NCBI GenBank assembly: GCA_028622995.1
Contig: JAJQJQ010000023.1
Coordinates: 62,001-126,000, forward strand
DNA: 64,000 bases
Direction: 5' to 3'
DNA from: Panagrolaimus kolymaensis
Taxonomy: Eukaryota > Nematoda > Chromadorea > Rhabditida > Panagrolaimidae
The notes under the pieces are model-generated. The model was not told the DNA's origin. It ran no database searches and worked only from the letters and a program-made list of their open reading frames with translations. Position numbers and translations under genes: made by a program. Below are positions 13,901-29,200 of this stretch, in pieces (the first letter of the stretch is position 1; the number at the start of each line of letters is the position of its first letter).

Positions 13901-16900
13901 TTGAGGTTCATCCAGCGGGGGGAATCCAAAATCCTCTTGGCATTATTTCTTATAAAATATAAGAAAAATATTTGGAACAAAAAATCCATATCTCCAATTC
14001 AATCCCTAATTCAAAACGAGATTCATTAATTTCTTGCATCAAAGCTTGAAGCAAGTGTTTATAAAATTTATGGATTACAGTTGAGGTTCATCCAGCGGGG
14101 GGAATCCAAAATCCTCTTGGCATTATTTCTTATAAAATATAAGAAAAATATTTGGAACAAAAAATCCATATCTCCAATTCAATCCCTAATTCAAAACGAG
14201 ATTCATTAATTTCTTGCATCAAAGCTTGAAGCAAGTGTTTATAAAATTTATGGATTACAGTTGAGGTTCATCCAGCGGGGGGAATCCAAAATCCTCTTGG
14301 CATTATTTCTTATAAAATATAAGAAAAATATTTGGAACAAAAAATCCATATCTCCAATTCAATCCCTAATTCAAAACGAGATTCATTAATTTCTTGCATC
14401 AAAGCTTGAAGCAAGTGTTTATAAAATTTATGGATTACAGTTGAGGTTCATCCAGCGGGGGAATCCAAAATCCTCTTGGCATTATTTCTTATAAAATATA
14501 AGAAAAATATTTGGAACAAAAAATCCATATCTCCAATTCAATCCCTAATTCAAAACGAGATTCATTAATTTCTTGCATCAAAGCTTGAAGCAAGTGTTTA
14601 TAAAATTTATGGATTACAGTTGAGGTTCATCCAGCGGGGGGAATCCAAAATCCTCTTGGCATTATTTCTTATAAAATATAAGAAAAATATTTGGAACAAA
14701 AAATCCATATCTCCAATTCAATCCCTAATTCAAAACGAGATTCATTAATTTCTTGCATCAAAGCTTGAAGCAAGTGTTTATAAAATTTATGGATTACAGT
14801 TGAGGTTCATCCAGCGGGGGGAATCCAAAATCCTCTTGGCATTATTTCTTATAAAATATAAGAAAAATATTTGGAACAAAAAATCCATATCTCCAATTCA
14901 ATCCCTAATTCAAAACGAGATTCATTAATTTCTTGCATCAAAGCTTGAAGCAAGTGTTTATAAAATTTATGGATTACAGTTGAGGTTCATCCAGCGGGGG
15001 GAATCCAAAATCCTCTTGGCATTATTTCTTATAAAATATAAGAAAAATATTTGGAACAAAAAATCCATATCTCCAATTCAATCCCTAATTCAAAACGAGA
15101 TTCACTAATTTTTAAGCTTGATACATGTGTTCATCAAAAAAAGTTCATCGATTGAGATACTTCCAATGGACGGAGCTCAAAATCCTCTTGGGAATAATTT
15201 TAATATATTTAATAATAAATAATTAAAAGAAAAAAACTTTGAAAAAAAAAATTCTAATTCAAAACTTAAAAATTTGAATATTTAATGTTGGTTTTTAAAT
15301 TTCAAAGCCACATAACTCGATTTGAGCCTTATCTTTTACTAAAGAAATATGTTACCGATTTTGTAGCTTTTTATGTGATTTATCACTTGTGATAAACAAA
15401 GTTTTTTATAAGTTTCATTACTTATGATTTTGGAATTTTTTTTCCTTTATCAAAACATTTTTTGCTTTAAGTTTAATTTTTGGTTGCTTCCAAATCGTCA
15501 CCAAAGGATGCGTTTGGAAAAATATCATTGAAAATGGATGTAAAAATACATAAAAAATCATAAAAATAAAGCACTTTTCTTTTGCAATTTTTTTTCTAAT
15601 TCAATAAGTTTTAAATTCGATTAAATTGTCTCAATGCTTCATAAATAATTAATCGATAACAGTTGAGGTTCATCCAGCGGGGGGAATCCAAAATCCTCTT
15701 GGCATTATTTCTTATAAAATATAAGAAAAATATTTGGAACAAAAAATCCATATCTCCAATTCAATCCCTAATTCAAAACGAGATTCATTAATTTCTTGCA
15801 TCAAAGCTTGAAGCAAGTGTTTATAAAATTTATGGATTACAGTTGAGGTTCATCCAGCGGGGGGAATCCAAAATCCTCTTGGCATTATTTCTTATAAAAT
15901 ATAAGAAAAATATTTGGAACAAAAAATCCATATCTCCAATTCAATCCCTAATTCAAAACGAGATTCATTAATTTCTTGCATCAAAGCTTGAAGCAAGTGT
16001 TTATAAAATTTATGGATTACAGTTGAGGTTCATCCAGCGGGGGGAATCCAAAATCCTCTTGGCATTATTTCTTATAAAATATAAGAAAAATATTTGGAAC
16101 AAAAAATCCATATCTCCAATTCAATCCCTAATTCAAAACGAGATTCATTAATTTCTTGCATCAAAGCTTGAAGCAAGTGTTTATAAAATTTATGGATTAC
16201 AGTTGAGGTTCATCCAGCGGGGGAATCCAAAATCCTCTTGGCATTATTTCTTATAAAATATAAGAAAAATATTTGGAACAAAAAATCCATATCTCCAATT
16301 CAATCCCTAATTCAAAACGAGATTCATTAATTTCTTGCATCAAAGCTTGAAGCAAGTGTTTATAAAATTTATGGATTACAGTTGAGGTTCATCCAGCGGG
16401 GGGAATCCAAAATCCTCTTGGCATTATTTCTTATAAAATATAAGAAAAATATTTGGAACAAAAAATCCATATCTCCAATTCAATCCCTAATTCAAAACGA
16501 GATTCATTAATTTCTTGCATCAAAGCTTGAAGCAAGTGTTTATAAAATTTATGGATTACAGTTGAGGTTCATCCAGCGGGGGGAATCCAAAATCCTCTTG
16601 GCATTATTTCTTATAAAATATAAGAAAAATATTTGGAACAAAAAATCCATATCTCCAATTCAATCCCTAATTCAAAACGAGATTCATTAATTTCTTGCAT
16701 CAAAGCTTGAAGCAAGTGTTTATAAAATTTATGGATTACAGTTGAGGTTCATCCAGCGGGGGGAATCCAAAATCCTCTTGGCATTATTTCTTATAAAATA
16801 TAAGAAAAATATTTGGAACAAAAAATCCATATCTCCAATTCAATCCCTAATTCAAAACGAGATTCACTAATTTTTAAGCTTGATACATGTGTTCATCAAA

Positions 16901-19900
16901 AAAAGTTCATCGATTGAGATACTTCCAATGGACGGAGCTCAAAATCCTCTTGGGAATAATTTTAATATATTTAATAATAAATAATTAAAAGAAAAAAACT
17001 TTGAAAAAAAAAATTCTAATTCAAAACTTAAAAATTTGAATATTTAATGTTGGTTTTTAAATTTCAAAGCCACATAACTCGATTTGAGCCTTATCTTTTA
17101 CTAAAGAAATATGTTACCGATTTTGTAGCTTTTTATGTGATTTATCACTTGTGATAAACAAAGTTTTTTATAAGTTTCATTACTTATGATTTTGGAATTT
17201 TTTTTCCTTTATCAAAACATTTTTTGCTTTAAGTTTAATTTTTGGTTGCTTCCAAATCGTCACCAAAGGATGCGTTTGGAAAAATATCATTGAAAATGGA
17301 TGTAAAAATACATAAAAAATCATAAAAATAAAGCACTTTTCTTTTGCAATTTTTTTTCTAATTCAATAAGTTTTAAATTCGATTAAATTGTCTCAATGCT
17401 TCATAAATAATTAATCGATAACAGTTGAGGTTCATCCAGCGGGGGGAATCCAAAATCCTCTTGGCATTATTTCTTATAAAATATAAGAAAAATATTTGGA
17501 ACAAAAAATCCATATCTCCAATTCAATCCCTAATTCAAAACGAGATTCATTAATTTCTTGCATCAAAGCTTGAAGCAAGTGTTTATAAAATTTATGGATT
17601 ACAGTTGAGGTTCATCCAGCGGGGGGAATCCAAAATCCTCTTGGCATTATTTCTTATAAAATATAAGAAAAATATTTGGAACAAAAAATCCATATCTCCA
17701 ATTCAATCCCTAATTCAAAACGAGATTCATTAATTTCTTGCATCAAAGCTTGAAGCAAGTGTTTATAAAATTTATGGATTACAGTTGAGGTTCATCCAGC
17801 GGGGGAATCCAAAATCCTCTTGGCATTATTTCTTATAAAATATAAGAAAAATATTTGGAACAAAAAATCCATATCTCCAATTCAATCCCTAATTCAAAAC
17901 GAGATTCATTAATTTCTTGCATCAAAGCTTGAAGCAAGTGTTTATAAAATTTATGGATTACAGTTGAGGTTCATCCAGCGGGGGGAATCCAAAATCCTCT
18001 TGGCATTATTTCTTATAAAATATAAGAAAAATATTTGGAACAAAAAATCCATATCTCCAATTCAATCCCTAATTCAAAACGAGATTCATTAATTTCTTGC
18101 ATCAAAGCTTGAAGCAAGTGTTTATAAAATTTATGGATTACAGTTGAGGTTCATCCAGCGGGGGGAATCCAAAATCCTCTTGGCATTATTTCTTATAAAA
18201 TATAAGAAAAATATTTGGAACAAAAAATCCATATCTCCAATTCAATCCCTAATTCAAAACGAGATTCATTAATTTCTTGCATCAAAGCTTGAAGCAAGTG
18301 TTTATAAAATTTATGGATTACAGTTGAGGTTCATCCAGCGGGGGGAATCCAAAATCCTCTTGGCATTATTTCTTATAAAATATAAGAAAAATATTTGGAA
18401 CAAAAAATCCATATCTCCAATTCAATCCCTAATTCAAAACGAGATTCACTAATTTTTAAGCTTGATACATGTGTTCATCAAAAAAAGTTCATCGATTGAG
18501 ATACTTCCAATGGACGGAGCTCAAAATCCTCTTGGGAATAATTTTAATATATTTAATAATAAATAATTAAAAGAAAAAAACTTTGAAAAAAAAAATTCTA
18601 ATTCAAAACTTAAAAATTTGAATATTTAATGTTGGTTTTTAAATTTCAAAGCCACATAACTCGATTTGAGCCTTATCTTTTACTAAAGAAATATGTTACC
18701 GATTTTGTAGCTTTTTATGTGATTTATCACTTGTGATAAACAAAGTTTTTTATAAGTTTCATTACTTATGATTTTGGAATTTTTTTTCCTTTATCAAAAC
18801 ATTTTTTGCTTTAAGTTTAATTTTTGGTTGCTTCCAAATCGTCACCAAAGGATGCGTTTGGAAAAATATCATTGAAAATGGATGTAAAAATACATAAAAA
18901 ATCATAAAAATAAAGCACTTTTCTTTTGCAATTTTTTTTCTAATTCAATAAGTTTTAAATTCGATTAAATTGTCTCAATGCTTCATAAATAATTAATCGA
19001 TAACAGTTGAGGTTCATCCAGCGGGGGGAATCCAAAATCCTCTTGGCATTATTTCTTATAAAATATAAGAAAAATATTTGGAACAAAAAATCCATATCTC
19101 CAATTCAATCCCTAATTCAAAACGAGATTCATTAATTTCTTGCATCAAAGCTTGAAGCAAGTGTTTATAAAATTTATGGATTACAGTTGAGGTTCATCCA
19201 GCGGGGGGAATCCAAAATCCTCTTGGCATTATTTCTTATAAAATATAAGAAAAATATTTGGAACAAAAAATCCATATCTCCAATTCAATCCCTAATTCAA
19301 AACGAGATTCATTAATTTCTTGCATCAAAGCTTGAAGCAAGTGTTTATAAAATTTATGGATTACAGTTGAGGTTCATCCAGCGGGGGAATCCAAAATCCT
19401 CTTGGCATTATTTCTTATAAAATATAAGAAAAATATTTGGAACAAAAAATCCATATCTCCAATTCAATCCCTAATTCAAAACGAGATTCATTAATTTCTT
19501 GCATCAAAGCTTGAAGCAAGTGTTTATAAAATTTATGGATTACAGTTGAGGTTCATCCAGCGGGGGGAATCCAAAATCCTCTTGGCATTATTTCTTATAA
19601 AATATAAGAAAAATATTTGGAACAAAAAATCCATATCTCCAATTCAATCCCTAATTCAAAACGAGATTCATTAATTTCTTGCATCAAAGCTTGAAGCAAG
19701 TGTTTATAAAATTTATGGATTACAGTTGAGGTTCATCCAGCGGGGGGAATCCAAAATCCTCTTGGCATTATTTCTTATAAAATATAAGAAAAATATTTGG
19801 AACAAAAAATCCATATCTCCAATTCAATCCCTAATTCAAAACGAGATTCATTAATTTCTTGCATCAAAGCTTGAAGCAAGTGTTTATAAAATTTATGGAT

Positions 19901-20588
19901 TACAGTTGAGGTTCATCCAGCGGGGGGAATCCAAAATCCTCTTGGCATTATTTCTTATAAAATATAAGAAAAATATTTGGAACAAAAAATCCATATCTCC
20001 AATTCAATCCCTAATTCAAAACGAGATTCACTAATTTTTAAGCTTGATACATGTGTTCATCAAAAAAAGTTCATCGATTGAGATACTTCCAATGGACGGA
20101 GCTCAAAATCCTCTTGGGAATAATTTTAATATATTTAATAATAAATAATTAAAAGAAAAAAACTTTGAAAAAAAAAATTCTAATTCAAAACTTAAAAATT
20201 TGAATATTTAATGTTGGTTTTTAAATTTCAAAGCCACATAACTCGATTTGAGCCTTATCTTTTACTAAAGAAATATGTTACCGATTTTGTAGCTTTTTAT
20301 GTGATTTATCACTTGTGATAAACAAAGTTTTTTATAAGTTTCATTACTTATGATTTTGGAATTTTTTTTCCTTTATCAAAACATTTTTTGCTTTAAGTTT
20401 AATTTTTGGTTGCTTCCAAATCGTCACCAAAGGATGCGTTTGGAAAAATATCATTGAAAATGGATGTAAAAATACATAAAAAATCATAAAAATAAAGCAC
20501 TTTTCTTTTGCAATTTTTTTTCTAATTCAATAAGTTTTAAATTCGATTAAATTGTCTCAATGCTTCATAAATAATTAATCGATAACAG
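13901..20588 (+). repeat. Array block 3: two 1762-bp and two 1582-bp higher-order repeats
   Basis: Units are 13,901-15,662 and 15,663-17,424 (six complete monomers plus L each), then 17,425-19,006 and 19,007-20,588 (five plus L). Long units lie at 14,980-15,662, 16,742-17,424, 18,324-19,006 and 19,906-20,588. Each unit contains a single 5-G monomer followed by the same number of 6-G monomers. The 1582-bp form is therefore the 1762-bp form lacking one 180-bp monomer upstream of the 5-G copy. Neighbouring copies look identical by eye. Confidence 0.92.
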
Positions 20589-23246
20589 TTGAGGTTCATC
20601 CAGCGGGGGGAATCCAAAATCCTCTTGGCATTATTTCTTATAAAATATAAGAAAAATATTTGGAACAAAAAATCCATATCTCCAATTCAATCCCTAATTC
20701 AAAACGAGATTCATTAATTTCTTGCATCAAAGCTTGAAGCAAGTGTTTATAAAATTTATGGATTACAGTTGAGGTTCATCCAGCGGGGGGAATCCAAAAT
20801 CCTCTTGGCATTATTTCTTATAAAATATAAGAAAAATATTTGGAACAAAAAATCCATATCTCCAATTCAATCCCTAATTCAAAACGAGATTCATTAATTT
20901 CTTGCATCAAAGCTTGAAGCAAGTGTTTATAAAATTTATGGATTACAGTTGAGGTTCATCCAGCGGGGGAATCCAAAATCCTCTTGGCATTATTTCTTAT
21001 AAAATATAAGAAAAATATTTGGAACAAAAAATCCATATCTCCAATTCAATCCCTAATTCAAAACGAGATTCATTAATTTCTTGCATCAAAGCTTGAAGCA
21101 AGTGTTTATAAAATTTATGGATTACAGTTGAGGTTCATCCAGCGGGGGGAATCCAAAATCCTCTTGGCATTATTTCTTATAAAATATAAGAAAAATATTT
21201 GGAACAAAAAATCCATATCTCCAATTCAATCCCTAATTCAAAACGAGATTCATTAATTTCTTGCATCAAAGCTTGAAGCAAGTGTTTATAAAATTTATGG
21301 ATTACAGTTGAGGTTCATCCAGCGGGGGAATCCAAAATCCTCTTGGCATTATTTCTTATAAAATATAAGAAAAATATTTGGAACAAAAAATCCATATCTC
21401 CAATTCAATCCCTAATTCAAAACGAGATTCATTAATTTCTTGCATCAAAGCTTGAAGCAAGTGTTTATAAAATTTATGGATTACAGTTGAGGTTCATCCA
21501 GCGGGGGGAATCCAAAATCCTCTTGGCATTATTTCTTATAAAATATAAGAAAAATATTTGGAACAAAAAATCCATATCTCCAATTCAATCCCTAATTCAA
21601 AACGAGATTCATTAATTTCTTGCATCAAAGCTTGAAGCAAGTGTTTATAAAATTTATGGATTACAGTTGAGGTTCATCCAGCGGGGGAATCCAAAATCCT
21701 CTTGGCATTATTTCTTATAAAATATAAGAAAAATATTTGGAACAAAAAATCCATATCTCCAATTCAATCCCTAATTCAAAACGAGATTCATTAATTTCTT
21801 GCATCAAAGCTTGAAGCAAGTGTTTATAAAATTTATGGATTACAGTTGAGGTTCATCCAGCGGGGGGAATCCAAAATCCTCTTGGCATTATTTCTTATAA
21901 AATATAAGAAAAATATTTGGAACAAAAAATCCATATCTCCAATTCAATCCCTAATTCAAAACGAGATTCATTAATTTCTTGCATCAAAGCTTGAAGCAAG
22001 TGTTTATAAAATTTATGGATTACAGTTGAGGTTCATCCAGCGGGGGAATCCAAAATCCTCTTGGCATTATTTCTTATAAAATATAAGAAAAATATTTGGA
22101 ACAAAAAATCCATATCTCCAATTCAATCCCTAATTCAAAACGAGATTCATTAATTTCTTGCATCAAAGCTTGAAGCAAGTGTTTATAAAATTTATGGATT
22201 ACAGTTGAGGTTCATCCAGCGGGGGGAATCCAAAATCCTCTTGGCATTATTTCTTATAAAATATAAGAAAAATATTTGGAACAAAAAATCCATATCTCCA
22301 ATTCAATCCCTAATTCAAAACGAGATTCATTAATTTCTTGCATCAAAGCTTGAAGCAAGTGTTTATAAAATTTATGGATTACAGTTGAGGTTCATCCAGC
22401 GGGGGAATCCAAAATCCTCTTGGCATTATTTCTTATAAAATATAAGAAAAATATTTGGAACAAAAAATCCATATCTCCAATTCAATCCCTAATTCAAAAC
22501 GAGATTCATTAATTTCTTGCATCAAAGCTTGAAGCAAGTGTTTATAAAATTTATGGATTACAGTTGAGGTTCATCCAGCGGGGGGAATCCAAAATCCTCT
22601 TGGCATTATTTCTTATAAAATATAAGAAAAATATTTGGAACAAAAAATCCATATCTCCAATTCAATCCCTAATTCAAAACGAGATTCACTAATTTTTAAG
22701 CTTGATACATGTGTTCATCAAAAAAAGTTCATCGATTGAGATACTTCCAATGGACGGAGCTCAAAATCCTCTTGGGAATAATTTTAATATATTTAATAAT
22801 AAATAATTAAAAGAAAAAAACTTTGAAAAAAAAAATTCTAATTCAAAACTTAAAAATTTGAATATTTAATGTTGGTTTTTAAATTTCAAAGCCACATAAC
22901 TCGATTTGAGCCTTATCTTTTACTAAAGAAATATGTTACCGATTTTGTAGCTTTTTATGTGATTTATCACTTGTGATAAACAAAGTTTTTTATAAGTTTC
23001 ATTACTTATGATTTTGGAATTTTTTTTCCTTTATCAAAACATTTTTTGCTTTAAGTTTAATTTTTGGTTGCTTCCAAATCGTCACCAAAGGATGCGTTTG
23101 GAAAAATATCATTGAAAATGGATGTAAAAATACATAAAAAATCATAAAAATAAAGCACTTTTCTTTTGCAATTTTTTTTCTAATTCAATAAGTTTTAAAT
23201 TCGATTAAATTGTCTCAATGCTTCATAAATAATTAATCGATAACAG
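20589..23246 (+). repeat. Array block 4: expanded 359-bp dimer run, 2658-bp unit
   Basis: Eleven complete monomers precede the long unit at 22,564-23,246. From 20,949 on, 5-G (179 bp) and 6-G (180 bp) monomers alternate strictly: 20,949, 21,308, 21,667, 22,026 and 22,385 start 5-G copies. This gives a 359-bp dimer repeated five times, counting the last half supplied by L. The alternation looks like local amplification of the dimer present once in the 1582-bp units next door. Confidence 0.93.
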
Positions 23247-26200
23247 TTGAGGTTCATCCAGCGGGGGGAATCCAAAATCCTCTTGGCATTATTTCTTATA
23301 AAATATAAGAAAAATATTTGGAACAAAAAATCCATATCTCCAATTCAATCCCTAATTCAAAACGAGATTCATTAATTTCTTGCATCAAAGCTTGAAGCAA
23401 GTGTTTATAAAATTTATGGATTACAGTTGAGGTTCATCCAGCGGGGGGAATCCAAAATCCTCTTGGCATTATTTCTTATAAAATATAAGAAAAATATTTG
23501 GAACAAAAAATCCATATCTCCAATTCAATCCCTAATTCAAAACGAGATTCATTAATTTCTTGCATCAAAGCTTGAAGCAAGTGTTTATAAAATTTATGGA
23601 TTACAGTTGAGGTTCATCCAGCGGGGGGAATCCAAAATCCTCTTGGCATTATTTCTTATAAAATATAAGAAAAATATTTGGAACAAAAAATCCATATCTC
23701 CAATTCAATCCCTAATTCAAAACGAGATTCATTAATTTCTTGCATCAAAGCTTGAAGCAAGTGTTTATAAAATTTATGGATTACAGTTGAGGTTCATCCA
23801 GCGGGGGAATCCAAAATCCTCTTGGCATTATTTCTTATAAAATATAAGAAAAATATTTGGAACAAAAAATCCATATCTCCAATTCAATCCCTAATTCAAA
23901 ACGAGATTCATTAATTTCTTGCATCAAAGCTTGAAGCAAGTGTTTATAAAATTTATGGATTACAGTTGAGGTTCATCTAGCGGGGGGAATCCAAAATCCT
24001 CTTGGCATTATTTCTTATAAAATATAAGAAAAATATTTGGAACAAAAAATCCATATCTCCAATTCAATCCCTAATTCAAAACGAGATTCATTAATTTCTT
24101 GCATCAAAGCTTGAAGCAAGTGTTTATAAAATTTATGGATTACAGTTGAGGTTCATCCAGCGGGGGGAATCCAAAATCCTCTTGGCATTATTTCTTATAA
24201 AATATAAGAAAAATATTTGGAACAAAAAATCCATATCTCCAATTCAAGCCCTAATTCAAAACGAGATTCACTAATTTTTAAGCTTGATACATGTGTTAAT
24301 CAAAAAAAGTTCATCGATTGAGATACTTCCAATGGACGGAGCTCAAAATCCTCTTGGGAATAATTTTAATATATTTAATAATAAATAATGAAAAGAAAAA
24401 AACTTCTGAAAAAAAAAATTCTAATTCAAAACTTAAAAATTTGAATATTTAGTGTTGGTTTTTAAATTTCAAAGCCACATAACTCGATTTGAGCCTTATC
24501 TTTTACTAAAGAAAAATGTTACCGATTTTGTAGCTTTTTATGTGATTTATCACTTGTGATAAACAAAGTTTTTTATAAGTTTCATTACTTATGATTTTGG
24601 AATTTTTTTTCCTTTATCAAAACATTTTTTGCTTTAAGTTTAATTTTTGGTTGCTTCCAAATCGTCACCAAAGGATGCGTTTGGAAAAATATCATTGAAA
24701 ATGGATGTAAAAATACATAAAAAATCATAAAAATAAAGCACTTTTCTTTTGCAATTTTTTTTCTAATTCAATAAGTTTTAAATTCGATTAAATTGTCTCA
24801 ATGCTTCATAAATAATTAATCGATAACAGTTGAGGTTCATCCAGCGGGGGGAATCCAAAATCCTCTTGGCATTATTTCTTATAAAATATAAGAAAAATAT
24901 TTGGAACAAAAAATCCATATCTCCAATTCAATCCCTAATTCAAAACGAGATTCATTAATTTCTTGCATCAAAGCTTGAAGCAAGTGTTTATAAAATTTAT
25001 GGATTACAGTTGAGGTTCATCCAGCGGGGGGAATCCAAAATCCTCTTGGCATTATTTCTTATAAAATATAAGAAAAATATTTGGAACAAAAAATCCATAT
25101 CTCCAATTCAATCCCTAATTCAAAACGAGATTCATTAATTTCTTGCATCAAAGCTTGAAGCAAGTGTTTATAAAATTTATGGATTACAGTTGAGGTTCAT
25201 CCAGCGGGGGAATCCAAAATCCTCTTGGCATTATTTCTTATAAAATATAAGAAAAATATTTGGAACAAAAAATCCATATCTCCAATTCAATCCCTAATTC
25301 AAAACGAGATTCATTAATTTCTTGCATCAAAGCTTGAAGCAAGTGTTTATAAAATTTATGGATTACAGTTGAGGTTCATCCAGCGGGGGGAATCCAAAAT
25401 CCTCTTGGCATTATTTCTTATAAAATATAAGAAAAATATTTGGAACAAAAAATCCATATCTCCAATTCAATCCCTAATTCAAAACGAGATTCATTAATTT
25501 CTTGCATCAAAGCTTGAAGCAAGTGTTTATAAAATTTATGGATTACAGTTGAGGTTCATCCAGCGGGGGGAATCCAAAATCCTCTTGGCATTATTTCTTA
25601 TAAAATATAAGAAAAATATTTGGAACAAAAAATCCATATCTCCAATTCAATCCCTAATTCAAAACGAGATTCATTAATTTCTTGCATCAAAGCTTGAAGC
25701 AAGTGTTTATAAAATTTATGGATTACAGTTGAGGTTCATCCAGCGGGGGAATCCAAAATCCTCTTGGCATTATTTCTTATAAAATATAAGAAAAATATTT
25801 GGAACAAAAAATCCATATCTCCAATTCAATCCCTAATTCAAAACGAGATTCATTAATTTCTTGCATCAAAGCTTGAAGCAAGTGTTTATAAAATTTATGG
25901 ATTACAGTTGAGGTTCATCTAGCGGGGGGAATCCAAAATCCTCTTGGCATTATTTCTTATAAAATATAAGAAAAATATTTGGAACAAAAAATCCATATCT
26001 CCAATTCAATCCCTAATTCAAAACGAGATTCATTAATTTCTTGCATCAAAGCTTGAAGCAAGTGTTTATAAAATTTATGGATTACAGTTGAGGTTCATCC
26101 AGCGGGGGGAATCCAAAATCCTCTTGGCATTATTTCTTATAAAATATAAGAAAAATATTTGGAACAAAAAATCCATATCTCCAATTCAATCCCTAATTCA

Positions 26201-29200
26201 AAATGAGATTCATTAATTCCTTGCATCAAAGCTTGAAGCAAGTGTTTATAAAATTTATGGATTACAGTTGAGGTTCATCCAGCGGGGGGAATCCAAAATC
26301 CTCTTGGCATTATTTCTTATAAAATATAAGAAAAATATTTGGAACAAAAAATCCATATCTCCAATTCAAGCCCTAATTCAAAACGAGATTCACTAATTTT
26401 TAAGCTTGATACATGTGTTAATCAAAAAAAGTTCATCGATTGAGATACTTCCAATGGACGGAGCTCAAAATCCTCTTGGGAATAATTTTAATATATTTAA
26501 TAATAAATAATGAAAAGAAAAAAACTTCTGAAAAAAAAAATTCTAATTCAAAACTTAAAAATTTGAATATTTAGTGTTGGTTTTTAAATTTCAAAGCCAC
26601 ATAACTCGATTTGAGCCTTATCTTTTACTAAAGAAAAATGTTACCGATTTTGTAGCTTTTTATGTGATTTATCACTTGTGATAAACAAAGTTTTTTATAA
26701 GTTTCATTACTTATGATTTTGGAATTTTTTTTCCTTTATCAAAACATTTTTTGCTTTAAGTTTAATTTTTGGTTGCTTCCAAATCGTCACCAAAGGATGC
26801 GTTTGGAAAAATATCATTGAAAATGGATGTAAAAATACATAAAAAATCATAAAAATAAAGCACTTTTCTTTTGCAATTTTTTTTCTAATTCAATAAGTTT
26901 TAAATTCGATTAAATTGTCTCAATGCTTCATAAATAATTAATCGATAACAGTTGAGGTTCATCCAGCGGGGGGAATCCAAAATCCTCTTGGCATTATTTC
27001 TTATAAAATATAAGAAAAATATTTGGAACAAAAAATCCATATCTCCAATTCAATCCCTAATTCAAAACGAGATTCATTAATTTCTTGCATCAAAGCTTGA
27101 AGCAAGTGTTTATAAAATTTATGGATTACAGTTGAGGTTCATCCAGCGGGGGGAATCCAAAATCCTCTTGGCATTATTTCTTATAAAATATAAGAAAAAT
27201 ATTTGGAACAAAAAATCCATATCTCCAATTCAATCCCTAATTCAAAACGAGATTCATTAATTTCTTGCATCAAAGCTTGAAGCAAGTGTTTATAAAATTT
27301 ATGGATTACAGTTGAGGTTCATCCAGCGGGGGGAATCCAAAATCCTCTTGGCATTATTTCTTATAAAATATAAGAAAAATATTTGGAACAAAAAATCCAT
27401 ATCTCCAATTCAATCCCTAATTCAAAACGAGATTCATTAATTTCTTGCATCAAAGCTTGAAGCAAGTGTTTATAAAATTTATGGATTACAGTTGAGGTTC
27501 ATCCAGCGGGGGAATCCAAAATCCTCTTGGCATTATTTCTTATAAAATATAAGAAAAATATTTGGAACAAAAAATCCATATCTCCAATTCAATCCCTAAT
27601 TCAAAACGAGATTCATTAATTTCTTGCATCAAAGCTTGAAGCAAGTGTTTATAAAATTTATGGATTACAGTTGAGGTTCATCTAGCGGGGGGAATCCAAA
27701 ATCCTCTTGGCATTATTTCTTATAAAATATAAGAAAAATATTTGGAACAAAAAATCCATATCTCCAATTCAATCCCTAATTCAAAACGAGATTCATTAAT
27801 TTCTTGCATCAAAGCTTGAAGCAAGTGTTTATAAAATTTATGGATTACAGTTGAGGTTCATCCAGCGGGGGGAATCCAAAATCCTCTTGGCATTATTTCT
27901 TATAAAATATAAGAAAAATATTTGGAACAAAAAATCCATATCTCCAATTCAATCCCTAATTCAAAATGAGATTCATTAATTCCTTGCATCAAAGCTTGAA
28001 GCAAGTGTTTATAAAATTTATGGATTACAGTTGAGGTTCATCCAGCGGGGGGAATCCAAAATCCTCTTGGCATTATTTCTTATAAAATATAAGAAAAATA
28101 TTTGGAACAAAAAATCCATATCTCCAATTCAAGCCCTAATTCAAAACGAGATTCACTAATTTTTAAGCTTGATACATGTGTTAATCAAAAAAAGTTCATC
28201 GATTGAGATACTTCCAATGGACGGAGCTCAAAATCCTCTTGGGAATAATTTTAATATATTTAATAATAAATAATGAAAAGAAAAAAACTTCTGAAAAAAA
28301 AAATTCTAATTCAAAACTTAAAAATTTGAATATTTAGTGTTGGTTTTTAAATTTCAAAGCCACATAACTCGATTTGAGCCTTATCTTTTACTAAAGAAAA
28401 ATGTTACCGATTTTGTAGCTTTTTATGTGATTTATCACTTGTGATAAACAAAGTTTTTTATAAGTTTCATTACTTATGATTTTGGAATTTTTTTTCCTTT
28501 ATCAAAACATTTTTTGCTTTAAGTTTAATTTTTGGTTGCTTCCAAATCGTCACCAAAGGATGCGTTTGGAAAAATATCATTGAAAATGGATGTAAAAATA
28601 CATAAAAAATCATAAAAATAAAGCACTTTTCTTTTGCAATTTTTTTTCTAATTCAATAAGTTTTAAATTCGATTAAATTGTCTCAATGCTTCATAAATAA
28701 TTAATCGATAACAGTTGAGGTTCATCCAGCGGGGGGAATCCAAAATCCTCTTGGCATTATTTCTTATAAAATATAAGAAAAATATTTGGAACAAAAAATC
28801 CATATCTCCAATTCAATCCCTAATTCAAAACGAGATTCATTAATTTCTTGCATCAAAGCTTGAAGCAAGTGTTTATAAAATTTATGGATTACAGTTGAGG
28901 TTCATCCAGCGGGGGGAATCCAAAATCCTCTTGGCATTATTTCTTATAAAATATAAGAAAAATATTTGGAACAAAAAATCCATATCTCCAATTCAATCCC
29001 TAATTCAAAACGAGATTCATTAATTTCTTGCATCAAAGCTTGAAGCAAGTGTTTATAAAATTTATGGATTACAGTTGAGGTTCATCCAGCGGGGGGAATC
29101 CAAAATCCTCTTGGCATTATTTCTTATAAAATATAAGAAAAATATTTGGAACAAAAAATCCATATCTCCAATTCAATCCCTAATTCAAAACGAGATTCAT

